From assembly GCA_013041925.1 (NCBI GenBank), contig JABDRB010000011.1:1-64000 (forward strand): a DNA stretch of 64,000 nucleotides, written 5' to 3'. The stretch's first letter is position 1. Each line of letters starts with the position of its first letter. Both the position numbers and the translations under genes were made by a program. The DNA comes from Akkermansiaceae bacterium (GTDB lineage: Bacteria > Verrucomicrobiota > Verrucomicrobiia > Verrucomicrobiales > Akkermansiaceae). Shown here in pieces: positions 1-10,900 of the stretch. Under the pieces are notes generated by a model, which did no database searches, had not been told where the DNA came from, and worked only from the letters and a program-made list of their open reading frames with translations.

Positions 1-3000
1 AACGGTAAAGTTCAGCCCATGTATCGGCGAAATGAATGACATTCAGCCCGTTGATCTGCGAGCCATCGTAGACCGGGTCCGTTGGGCTTTGGTCCAAATC
101 ATAACCATTTCCACTGATGTCTTTCCAGTTGGTGACATTCTGCCCTGACAGCACCACATTATCCGAATCAGAGGCATCATACCAGCCAGTAAGCGATGCT
201 GCTGCATCCGCAGGTGTCCAATCAACATCCGAACCGGCCAGGTAGACCGTTTGCGAGGAGCCTGCATCCACAACAGGATTGACATTCCATTGCGCATATA
301 AAGTCTGGGCGGCTGTGATGGCAACGGAAGTGCCCGAAGTGATTTCAGTCCCTCCGGCACCAGAGGTGAACCATCCCATGAATGTGTATCCAGTGCGACT
401 GACGGTCGCTAAGCTTCCGTAGGTCGAGTCATAGGTGACCGACTTACTTGCTGGGCTGGGCGTGCCACCACCATTGGAATTGAAAGTAACAGTGTAAGAG
501 CTGGGTGACCATTGCGCATACAAGGTGGTTGCGGAGTTCGCGCTGTAAGTCGCTTCGCTCGCATAAGAATCACCACTGCCATCGGCCGCCGTATTCCAGC
601 CACTGAAGGTATGGCCAGTTTTCACCAACGAGCCCTTAGTCGCAAGGGTTAAATCGATGGCATAAGTCTTGGTTTGATCACTTGGAGCTGAGCCTCCCGT
701 GTTGGTATTTCCATTGTAGACAACCGTATACGTGCTTACTGTCCACTGCGCATAGAGAACGTCGCCGACATCTGGGGTATAGGTGCCACCATCGGCATAG
801 GAGGTGCCGCTGCCGTTGGAGGCCGTGTTCCATCCACTGAAGCTGTATCCCGTCCGGCTCATGCCATTGGAGCTGGCTGAACTCAGCGTCAATCCCACTC
901 CTTGCGTCTTGGTTTGATTGGATGGCGGGCTGCCTCCATTATGCCCATTACCATTAAAGCTGATCGTGTAGGTTGGAACCGCGGTCCATTGAGCATACAG
1001 GGTGACGTTGGAGCTACCCATGCTAAACGAATTGCCTGCCACATAGTTGGTTCCTGAACCGTCTGCCGCAGTATCCCAACCGTTGAAGATGTAACCTGTT
1101 TTTATTAGATTCCCAGTATTACCAATCACGGTTACTGAACTGCTAGTAGGATATGCGTTGCTATCGATGGGGGGGCTACCACCATCACTCCCATTACCAT
1201 TGTAGGCAACGGTGAATCCAGGCTGCGTGATGGTCACGTTATCAATGGTAATGTCACTGGTGAAACTGCCGCCTGTGGTTCCATTGAATTTAAGCTGCAG
1301 ATATTGACCCGCGTAAGCACTCAAATCTGCTGTAGCTTGGGCCCATGAGTTCCCCTGATCTCCTGATTTGGTGAACAGCGTGTCCCAGCTCGAACCATCG
1401 ATGCTGGCCTGCACCACCAGAGACCCCATATCTGCGCCATACATGTGATAATAAAATGAAAGCTCTGGAAGCGAACTCGCAGTCAAATCAAACCAACAAG
1501 TGAGTTGTGCTGATTTATTGGACTGACTCGACGCTTCGGTGAAGAGGTAGTAGCTACCATCTTGGGCGGCTGCTGGCCCAGTACTGCCAGAGGGCGTCCC
1601 TCCAGAGTCCCACGTCCAATCTATAGCATCTGTTTCTAGCTGCACCCAGTCACCCACACCACTTTCAAAGCTTTCAGCATAGGGGATACTGACGGCTGTG
1701 GGTGCCGCGGAAATACTGAAATCCGAACTACTCGTGTCGTTGTAGCTAGGATCTCCTAGTGTGGTCACTCGAATCTTGTAGTCCGTGCCAACCGTCTGCC
1801 CTGCTGGAACCACCCAACTGTGGGAACCATCATTGGAAGTTGTAGCCGCAATGGTGGTGTTAAGCACACCATTTTTAAGAAGTTCGATTTTGACATTACC
1901 ACCCAAACTTGAAGTCCAGGTGATGTTTCGAGCCGTTCCCTTGAACCATCCTTCACCTCCATTTGGGCTGGTCAGTAACATCTCAGTGCCATCGACATTG
2001 AACGTTACGGGAATCGTCAGTGGCGAGTTGGTCGCCTCAGAAGAAGTGACCGTGATGGTGTCATTGTAGGTGCCTGCGGACAAGCTGCTGGCATCGAAAT
2101 TAACATAAATTGCATCGCGCTCACCACCGAGGCTTCCAGAGGCGGGCGTGATGGCGAGCCAAGATTTGGTTTTGGTGATCGTGTAGGTGGCGGTGCCGCC
2201 ACCTATATTTTCGAGGTCAAACTCAGCATCCGGACCAGATGTTCCTGCGAGGCCATCCACCGACAGGGAAGAGGAAGTAGCCGCCAGCGTAGGTTGCGCC
2301 CAAACCGTCAGGTTAACGGTGACCGTGGCGGTGCCCGAGTTGCCATCGTCAACAGTAATGGTCCCCGTGTAACTGCCCGACGACAACGCATCAGTCGACA
2401 AAGTGACGGTAACCAGATCCGATTCCGTCGTGGCCGAACCACTGGCGACACTGCAAGATAACCAAGCCGCATTATCAGAGATGGTGTAGTTAAGAGTGCC
2501 TCCCTGGCCATTGCAGATGGCGAACGTAGACGCCGGAGCCGTTTCCCCGTAGTTGCATGAGCTGTAGATGTTTGCACGGCTCAAGGAAATGCTTGGGGAG
2601 CCGGTCGGAGCGCCCGATCCTGCAACAAAGGTCATGACTGAGCTGTCGGAGCTGATGCTATGAATGACACCACCTGAATTGGTTCCGCGCCCACTAGCAT
2701 CCCAAAACTTCAACGATGGTGTGGTCGCATCTGAAATTTGATTTTTATCGGAACTCTTGAAAGCATCATTGGTTCCAGGCGTCGGGTTATCATACCATGG
2801 TGTCTGCGAAGCGGAGGGATTCGATTCCAAAACCAACAATTCATAGGGAGTCCCATAATCAGCGTTAGGACTATCCGCGGTGAAAATCGTTGAATAGGTA
2901 TTCGAGCCATGCTCACGAAGGTGATAAGCTAAAAGGCCCGTCGCTGGATTGACGCTTCCACTGTGGCCACCGTAGGGGCCTTCATACCCAGTATTATCAC

Positions 3001-4426
3001 GCACCTCGAACATGAAATATTCGCGCGACTCCGATGGGTTAAGATATCGGTAAAACAGATTATTATCCACCTGCACCGTGCAGCGTTGGCTACTGGAGCT
3101 ATCCAACTCGACAATATCTGACCATCCCGAAGCCGTCTTGAGGTAGGGGTCGATGTTGGTCGGATGGTAGCCACTGCCCCCGTAGTTGCCGGATGCCATC
3201 AATGAGAAATTACCGACATTGGCTGCATTGCTATTGTAAGAATAGAGATCTGGATAGCCGAGCAACATATGGCCATTTTCATGGCAGACTGTGCCAATCT
3301 TGAGCGTGGACGAGGTGCCGATATTGGTAATCTGATAATCGTAGATCTGCATACCACTGCCCACGCTTTTGGATGGCGACAGCACCCAACGGTGCGGCCA
3401 CAGACCCTTGGACCAGACCCCACTGTCGTTACCGGCAAAGAAAATATTGCAGGCACGAACATTGCCGCCGCTTTTGGTGGTCAATGAGGAGAAGTCGTAG
3501 CCATCTGCGATGAGTACATCCAAAGCAGCATTCAACAACAAGCGCCCACACTGACCGGAATCGACACTCGTATCATCGTAGTAGGACTTCGGTTGTGGAA
3601 CGCGCACGTAATAGGTGACGTTGTTGTTGTAGCGCAGCCGACCACCGGATTGGATGAAAAAGTAATCGTAGACGGAACCACTGTTACCAAAGCCGGTGTA
3701 ATCCGGCTTGTTGAAGTAATCATCCACCTGTGGCTGTGTCACTGCGGTGCCAGGGTCATCGGAAAAGTCGACAAGAATGGTCAAACCCACCACTTCACCC
3801 GTCAACGTGAACGAGGGTGGCCCCATCTCAGGTCCACCTTCGCCCGATGATTCACCTTCGGGGGCCGCCATCTGTGGGCCAGTGGGAATCTCAGAATCAG
3901 GGAAAACGGTGCCCATCGGAACGGCAAAGCTCTTCTTGCCTGCTTTTTCCTTCTTTTTGACTTGGGCTTTAAAGGATCGGTAATTTCTATTCGCCGCCTT
4001 GACTGCCTGCCATCGTTCACGCTGTTTCACCACAGCCTCAAAGGCTTCATACTTCGCCTTGGCCTTAGCTGCACGAGCTTCTGGCTTGAGCTTCACCTTT
4101 TTTTGTAACCCGAGAGATTGAGGGTCGACCGCCCCAGCCATCTTCCCCGTCGAGCGAAAATTCTCGCCATTTCCATCTAAATCAGCGTAGTGGTAGGTTT
4201 TTGTTTCAGGGTCAAAAACCACCGTGTAGCCGTCTACTGTCTCCGTGCGTCCGTGGAATTCATCACCAAAGACACGCAACTGAAGCTTTGTGCCATCCGG
4301 TTGAGTCCACTGGGTGGCTTTACCCTCAGCCCCCAAGGGAGCGGCGTGAAGAAAACCAAATGTTGATGCAAATACAAGCAGACAGGAAAACCAAAAACGA
4401 ACTGACGGAATACGTGGGGATATCAT
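1..4426 (-). CDS. Giant secreted M6-family metalloprotease, copy B (partial, runs off the left edge)
   Basis: At least 1475 codons are open without a stop, and the C-terminus lies outside the window. The chosen ATG (4426) gives a signal peptide identical to that of the neighbouring copy A. A propeptide-like Lys/Ala-rich stretch follows, then an M6 (immune inhibitor A type) catalytic domain with the zinc motif HENGHM at about residues 382-387, followed by YPDLYSY. Further on there are BACON/Ig-like segments with the TVTLS and WLAITPASG signatures. A MAM-like jelly-roll follows (near 1240-1700), then four tandem InlB B-repeat/Flg_new modules (each ending ...TLYAQW) and a LamG-like start near the window edge. 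The protein is expected to be secreted and to degrade proteins or matrix, with the C-terminal modules binding glycans or surfaces. No SD is obvious before the ATG. A GTG at 4483 is an in-frame alternative start. Beyond the signal peptide the protein is clearly diverged from copy A, so the pair is an old duplication with a homogenised 5' end. Confidence 0.85.
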   Translation of the reverse strand, partial: MISPRIPSVRFWFSCLLVFASTFGFLHAAPLGAEGKATQWTQPDGTKLQLRVFGDEFHGRTETVDGYTVVFDPETKTYHYADLDGNGENFRSTGKMAGAVDPQSLGLQKKVKLKPEARAAKAKAKYEAFEAVVKQRERWQAVKAANRNYRSFKAQVKKKEKAGKKSFAVPMGTVFPDSEIPTGPQMAAPEGESSGEGGPEMGPPSFTLTGEVVGLTILVDFSDDPGTAVTQPQVDDYFNKPDYTGFGNSGSVYDYFFIQSGGRLRYNNNVTYYVRVPQPKSYYDDTSVDSGQCGRLLLNAALDVLIADGYDFSSLTTKSGGNVRACNIFFAGNDSGVWSKGLWPHRWVLSPSKSVGSGMQIYDYQITNIGTSSTLKIGTVCHENGHMLLGYPDLYSYNSNAANVGNFSLMASGNYGGSGYHPTNIDPYLKTASGWSDIVELDSSSSQRCTVQVDNNLFYRYLNPSESREYFMFEVRDNTGYEGPYGGHSGSVNPATGLLAYHLREHGSNTYSTIFTADSPNADYGTPYELLVLESNPSASQTPWYDNPTPGTNDAFKSSDKNQISDATTPSLKFWDASGRGTNSGGVIHSISSDSSVMTFVAGSGAPTGSPSISLSRANIYSSCNYGETAPASTFAICNGQGGTLNYTISDNAAWLSCSVASGSATTESDLVTVTLSTDALSSGSYTGTITVDDGNSGTATVTVNLTVWAQPTLAATSSSLSVDGLAGTSGPDAEFDLENIGGGTATYTITKTKSWLAITPASGSLGGERDAIYVNFDASSLSAGTYNDTITVTSSEATNSPLTIPVTFNVDGTEMLLTSPNGGEGWFKGTARNITWTSSLGGNVKIELLKNGVLNTTIAATTSNDGSHSWVVPAGQTVGTDYKIRVTTLGDPSYNDTSSSDFSISAAPTAVSIPYAESFESGVGDWVQLETDAIDWTWDSGGTPSGSTGPAAAQDGSYYLFTEASSQSNKSAQLTCWFDLTASSLPELSFYYHMYGADMGSLVVQASIDGSSWDTLFTKSGDQGNSWAQATADLSAYAGQYLQLKFNGTTGGSFTSDITIDNVTITQPGFTVAYNGNGSDGGSPPIDSNAYPTSSSVTVIGNTGNLIKTGYIFNGWDTAADGSGTNYVAGNSFSMGSSNVTLYAQWTAVPTYTISFNGNGHNGGSPPSNQTKTQGVGLTLSSASSNGMSRTGYSFSGWNTASNGSGTSYADGGTYTPDVGDVLYAQWTVSTYTVVYNGNTNTGGSAPSDQTKTYAIDLTLATKGSLVKTGHTFSGWNTAADGSGDSYASEATYSANSATTLYAQWSPSSYTVTFNSNGGGTPSPASKSVTYDSTYGSLATVSRTGYTFMGWFTSGAGGTEITSGTSVAITAAQTLYAQWNVNPVVDAGSSQTVYLAGSDVDWTPADAAASLTGWYDASDSDNVVLSGQNVTNWKDISGNGYDLDQSPTDPVYDGSQINGLNVIHFADTWAELYR

Positions 4427-4956
4427 GGTATGATTATTAAATATTCTGGATGAAGATATCGAGATCTCAGGATCTGGAGGCACATTCTTTATGATGTTGT
4501 CGATCCAATCGACATCGCCTTTTGAACGACTAAATCAAATAGATCTAACTGATTTTTAGTGAATGCTTTATGCCTCATTTTAATAACATCAAAATGAAGA
4601 CAACTAAAAACCAGCAATTCAATAAAACCAGAATGATGCAACGCCGCAATTCTAATTTTCAAGAAAAGTTCGACCAAAACGGGGTCGATCCAACGAGGGA
4701 AACTTTCCCGATTGGGCGATATTTGAGTCAGTATTCACAAGATCCGACCGATCCTAGAGGCTGAATGGCTCTCATGTTGAACTGGGCGGCAGAAAATGAG
4801 CACAGCTCCCACTCAGCACGGTTTCATGCCCAAATCCTGTCGGCCCAGTCAAAAAACCTCGATTAATCCGCCTTGAACGCCTTATCCGCCCTAGGCCACA
4901 TAGAAAAGAGGCACAACCCAATTAGCCTCCCCCCAGCCTCCCCCCAGCCTGCTTCA
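4339..4956 (-). repeat. Long direct repeat, left copy (leader plus signal-peptide codons of the M6 gene)
   Basis: About 618 bp match 11640-12256 in the same orientation. Roughly 16 substitutions were counted over the ~480 bp aligned between 4441 and about 4900, so about 96-97% identity. The repeat covers the last codons of the DUF6288 gene, the whole intergenic spacer, and the start and signal-peptide codons of the M6 protease. Identity stops abruptly just after the signal peptide. This copy also carries an 11-bp tandem duplication in its C-rich end (4925-4946) and lost a few bases near 4905. Confidence 0.9.
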
Positions 4957-4962
4957 ATCCGG
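4427..4962. other. Intergenic spacer between the two M6 proteases (no gene seen)
   Basis: These 536 bases hold the leader of copy B and, next to the stop codon of copy A, a relic of the DUF6288 gene 3' end (4947-4956, matching 12247-12256). A 62-codon minus-strand frame (4489-4677) is present but looks non-coding (see rejected items). No convincing -35/-10 pair or intrinsic terminator could be picked out. The promoter of copy B must lie here if the gene is not read through from copy A. Confidence 0.6.
4499..4513. promoter_or_regulatory. Perfect inverted repeat GTCGAT-CCA-ATCGAC in the M6 leader, copy B
   Basis: A 6+6 bp palindrome with a 3-base spacer sits about 73 bases upstream of the ATG. 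It is repeated identically at 11800-11814 in the leader of copy A. It could be an operator or a small RNA hairpin. Function is inferred only from symmetry and position. Confidence 0.25.
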
Positions 4963-7900
4963 CTACGGGTCGACTGATACGTTAAGGCGACTGAAGAACC
5001 TATCGCCAGTCACGAGGGTGCGCTTCACCTTCACCTCCACCTTGTCCACACCCGTTTCATAGAAGTCATCGGTCGGGGTGATGATGATATCCGTGCCGTC
5101 GTGCACGGCATTGGTCCAAGTTCCCAAGTCGCTACCGTATTGCGGGGTGATGGTGGTATTGGTGTCAACATTAGCGGCATCGCTGCGGCGGAAGTTAAAG
5201 ATGTAATACTCAGCGTCCGTGTTGCTGTCCAATGTGGGCAACAGCGCTGCGGCATCGACTGAGATGCCGCTTGCCCCCAATACCCATGCCAAACCATTAT
5301 CGATACCGTCGTTGTTACCATCGACCTCCGAATGAACCCCACCTGCCCAAATACTATAGGGAGTAGGGTCGCTCACCGTAATCACCACCTCTTCGTAGAC
5401 TGGGCTATGACCATCGTCCACGGTAAGGCGGAGGATGTAGGTTCCCGAACCAGAGAAGCTCACATCAGAATTGAGGTCGTTGACATCTGCGAAGGTAACG
5501 ATCCCCGTGCCCGTGCCTGTGCCCGTGTCTGACCAGCTGTATGTCGGAGTATCATCGGAGTCCGTGACAGTTCCGGCTAGGGTTGCTGTCGCGGAAGGAA
5601 CGGACTTCTTCGGACCGCTCGTGGCATTGGCCGTTGAATAAGGATGCGCTGCAGGGAGCTTTGCCTGCATGCCCCATTTCCAAGCGAGGAAGCCCTCCAT
5701 CTTCTGAACTGTGGCCACACTCTCTGCTCCGTCTGTTAGAACAATCTCACCGATGGCTCCGTATTCCCAGTATTGGTAGGACTGCTTGCCAGAGAGAAGG
5801 CGCCAGACCTTCCCTGAGTGCGATGCCGTGCCTTTGGCAGTCCAGAGGGTAGGACCCATTGGGAGGATGCTCAGGTCCGAACTGGTCGTTGAGCCGTCCT
5901 TGTATTTGTCGAAGCCATAACCTGCAACCCAATCGTCGTTCCCGGAGGACCCCTGTAATTTGATGCTGTTTCCTGTATCACTGAAGAGGACCCGGTGTGA
6001 ATCAAAACTATTATCTGCATCGTCATAGTAGGTGACGACGTAAACGTTTTGAATCGCTGTCAGCGTCGGCGTATCCAAATATTTAAAACCCTGATCATAA
6101 CCAATCGTTGGCAGATTATTCAACCGGCTATCACTACTGTTGTAGGTTGGCTGGTTTGAAGAATTTCCCTGAGTCGCATGGTTTCCGTTGCCGCTCTTGT
6201 CTGACCACTGAGAAACGGCACCACTGCTTTCCGCGATCGTCGCGGCATCAGCAGCATCAAACCAAGCAACGGTATTTGTATCCGCAGGTGTCCAATCAAT
6301 ATCCGAACCGGTCAGGTAGACTGGCTGGTCCGAACCCGCATTGACAACGGGTTTTTCGTTCCATTGTGCATATAAAGTCTGGGCGGCCGTGATCGCAACG
6401 GTGGTTCCTGAAGTGATTTCAGTCCCTCCGGTCCCAGAGGTGAACCACCCCATGAATGTGTATCCACTGCGGCTAATTGCGGCCAGAGTTCCATAGGTCG
6501 TGTTGTAGGTGACCGACTTACTTGCTGGGCTGGGCGCAGCACCACCATTGGCATTGAAGGTAACGGTGTAAGAGCTGGGTGACCATTGAGCGTAGAGGGT
6601 GACATCGCCAGCAATGGCAAATGTATAGCCCGGGCTATAAGAGGTTCCGCCACCACCGGCTTCGGTCGTCCATCCCGATAGATCATGCCCCGTCAGGGTC
6701 AGCGTCCCCGAACCTGAGACGGTCACCGAGGAGCCACTGGTGTAGGGGTTACTGCCGTCGGCGGGTGCGGTGCCGCCATCGTTCCCATTCCCGTTGTAGC
6801 TTACGAGGTATTCGTCATCAAGCACATCGACCGTGTCGGTGACAACCGGATATCCGGAAGCTGTGGCGGTAATGGTGACGGTCTGCGTGCCATCATCCAG
6901 GCTGTCGTTCTGGGCGGTGACGGTGAAATTGGCCGTCGCGTTGCCGTCCAGGATGGTGACCGATGCGGGCACAGTGGCTTCTGAGCTGTCGTCGGAACTT
7001 AAATTGACGACTAAATCGCCCGCAGTGCTCACGCGAGTCAGGGTGGCCGAGCTAGTGCCGCCATTCTCAGAGATGGACGCTTGGTCGATGGCCACGGACA
7101 GGCCGGCGATGCCGACGGTGATAATAACTTCGTCCGTCGTCTGATCCCTCGTGTCATCACCAGTCAGGTGCAATTTATAGACACCTTCTTCGGTAAATGT
7201 GGCGGTGGTATTCACAACGGCTTCGTCGCCAAAGGTGACCGATGCCCCAGGGCCGTCGAACAAGTCCCAGTCGGTGGTGAAAGCATCTCCATCGGGGTCG
7301 CTTGCCGTTGCGTCACTCAGGTTGGCCACGGCATACATTCCAGCTCCGCCGGGAGGCGCAGTCTTATACGGATGCCCGCTAGGCAGGTTGCCTTCCATGC
7401 CCCATTTGTGAGCAAGGTAGCCCTCAAGGAGCTCTCGGTCTGCTTGACTGACCGATCCGGAGACGATGACGATTTCAGCAATTTTTCCGCCCAGGTAACC
7501 ATGGCCAACAACATTGCTAATGCGACCGCCGCCCGACATAGTTCCGGGTGCCAAGGCATTGTGTCCGGACCCTTCTAAAGATCCATTGGCAAAAATCTGT
7601 TTCGGCGAACCAACGTCCCAAATATAATTAACGATACTGCCGGTGGCGACGAAATTGCTGGTGACAGACGGACCATAGTCATGGCCCCAGTAGTTCATGC
7701 GGTAACCGGATGAATTGGAGAATCCGACATGGAGGCTGTTGGCACCGGAACCGCCACTCGCGGCACCGTAGATGTCTGAGTAATTGGTGACATCGGCAAG
7801 CACGATGAAGGCGGAATGCGATGCACCCGACATAAAGTCTAGGCCTGTGCCGAAGTTAAGGTAGTCGCTTGACCCATCAAAACTTACCACGTGTTTACCG

Positions 7901-10900
7901 TCCAATCCTGAGGCGGTATCAGCTGGCTGGGAGCTAGGCGTCGTCTGCCCGGCATGCCTGGCGTTGCCACTCTTGTCCCGCCATTCCTGCACATTTCCAC
8001 CATTCAACGTGAAGGTGCTGGCGTCGTCCGCATCCAACCAAAGGGCGGTGGTCGTCTCTGCAGGCGTCCAGGGCTGCGCCTCACTCAAGAAGATGGTTTT
8101 ATCCGCGCCAGCGTAGATGCTTGGTGCCTGATTGTCGTTGTCTTCGATGGTCAGGTTGATGGGATTACTACCAATCATGCTTGTTCCGCTCGGGTTGGAG
8201 AGCGTCAAGATAACGGTTTCCTGCAGGGACTCATGGTCGGTATCATTGGTGATAGAGACATTAAAGGTTTTCGACGCCCCATCGCCATCTGCCCAATTCA
8301 GGGTGCCCGAGCTTGATGTGTAGTCAGAGCCCGCAGTAGCAGTCCCGTTGGTAGTCGCATACTGGACGCTCACCGCACCAGAGGTGTCGCCGACTCGGTC
8401 GACTGTGACCGTTGCAGAGCCATCGGCTTCGGTCGCCGCGTAGGATGAGCTCGCAAATTGCACACCTGTATTGGTGAGGTCAAAGAGGCAAATATTGTCG
8501 AGGCAGAAGTCGCTTGTATAGCTTGTTGAAGTTACACCGCGGAACCGCAATCGGACACTGGACTCTCCAGCATAGGGCGTTAAGTCGACAAGTGCCGCAC
8601 GCCAGGCGTCTCCTTGGCCACCAGACAGTGACCAAATGGCGGCGTCCCAAGAACTGCCGCCATTGGTCGACGCTTCAAGATAGAGGGTGCCCATTGTGGC
8701 CCCATACATATGATAGTCAAACGACATCATCACTGCAGCCATCGAGGAAAAATCATAATCTTTATAGATCGTAGCCGTCTTGTCTGGGTAATTGGGGGAA
8801 CTGGACTCCATGTAGAGATAGTAGTCACCATCGCTGGCGAGCCCATCCGTAGGGCCCGTTCCGGAGCTAACCGTGGTACCGGTGTGGCGTGTCCAGTCGA
8901 AATCATCGGTGGACCCCTGCAGCCATCCATCAAAGTCTGTTTCAAAACTTGCACAGGTTCCGCCACTTGGATTGATCGTGAAATCTGCGTTGCTGGCATC
9001 AATCTTAGTCGGCTGTTCTATACTTGTGATTTGAATGCGGCAATTCACCCCACCTACCTTGGTGGGAATCGCCCAGCTGTATGAGCCATCATTGCTGGTG
9101 GATGCGGCAATGGTCCGATCGACAGAACCGCCCTTGAGTAGGTCAATCTTGACATTCCCTCCGAGAGTTGAGGTCCAAGTGATGGTTTCGGAGGTGGAGC
9201 CATCAAAGGTCTCCCCGCCATTCGGTGAAGTGACCACCATCTCAGTGCCCTCGACAGTGAAGCTCACCGGGAGCGTCAGCGGCGAATTTGTTGCAGAAGT
9301 TGAGGTAACCGTTATTGTGCCGTTGTAAGTGTCTGGACTTAGTGAGCCTGTATCAAAAGTGGCATAGATCGTATCGACTTCCGCTGCAACGGTTCCACTG
9401 GATTGTGACAGTGTCAACCAATCGACATCATCACTTAATGAGTAACTGAGTGTCCCTCCTCCAGTATTTCTGATCTCAAATATCTTATCACTAGTGCCAC
9501 CAGCAACTAAAGTTTCGCTTAAAGAAGCTTCACTAAGATTGATTGTTGCAAGAGCATTGACCGTCAGATTGACACTTATGGTATACGGTGAGTTGGTGGC
9601 GGCCCCATCGGTGATCGTAATGGTCGCGGAGTGGTTGCCACTAGACAGTCCGCTTGTAGCGTATGTCAGATTGACCGTATCCGACCCCGTTGTGATTGAG
9701 CCGGATGCAACGCTAAGAGAAAGCCAGGTCTGATTATCCGAAACTGAGTAATTGAGAGTGCCTCCGCCGCTATTATTGATCGAAAAGCTCTGTGGCGCAG
9801 CATTCGTGCCATTGTCGCATGTAGGGGTGAATGCTGTCTCTGTTGTGTTAATTGTCGGCGAGCCAGTGGGCGTATCCCCAATGACAAAAGTAATGGTGTC
9901 GCTCGGAGTGGAAATATCATGAATCCGCATGCCTGAATTCACCGTCCTTCCAGAGACAGACCAGAACTTGGCCGAAGGCGTCGTGGTGTCGTCGATGACG
10001 TCACCGGATTCGAATCCATCACCCGAACCAGGCGTGGGGTCATCATACCAGGGGGTCTTTGAGGGCAAATCATCTTCAAGAAGCAATAGTTCGTAAGGCG
10101 TGGTGTAATCGCAGTTTGGGTTTTCTGCCGTAACGATGGTACTGTAGGTATTCTTGCCATCTTCTTTCGCATGATAGACAACCAAACCGGTCAGCGGGTT
10201 GACAGAACTTTGATGACCTCCGTAGGGGCCTTCATAGCCCGTGTTATCCCTCAGTTCCATGATGAAGTATTCACCGGAATCGGAAGGGTTTTTGAATCGA
10301 TAAAATGTATTATTATCGACATTCATTGAAGCTCTGACGCTACTACTGCTATCAACATCGATAACCGTTGCCCATCCGGCAGCACTCTTCAGATAAGGAT
10401 CCACATTGGTGGGGTGAAACTCGTTGCCAGCGTAGTTCCCTGAGTGCATGAGAGACACATAGCCTAGGCTCGAAGCATTCCCATCGTAGGAATAAAGATC
10501 GGGAAAATTACACAGCATATGTCCGTTCTCATGGCACACTGTACCAATCCTCAAGTCGGCCATAGACATGTCCGTAATCTGATATTGATAACTGTTACTC
10601 GTCAGTCCGCCAGCGCTTAGGTTGCTATTACTTGAGGACGACTTGTGCGCCCAAAGGCCAAAATCATCCGCCCATGCATTGACATTGCTCCCTGCATAAA
10701 AGCAATTCACACCATCAAGCACGCCATCGCCGTTGCCGTCACACTCGGTAAAGTCAAAACCTTCTGCTGCGAGCTTATCAATTCCCTCATTAATCAGCCA
10801 CCGTGCCTGAACGCCAAAACTTACGCCTTGGTCCGTAACGTAATAAGACCGATCGTTTGCAGCCGTATAATACGCGGTAACAATACAGTTGTAGGACAGC

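Noticed and set aside
4489-4677. A 62-codon minus-strand frame conserved in both protease leaders (also 11790-11978).
   Set aside because: It lies inside the near-identical repeat, and 7 of the roughly 12 base differences between the copies change the amino acid, so there is no sign of purifying selection. No RBS or family.
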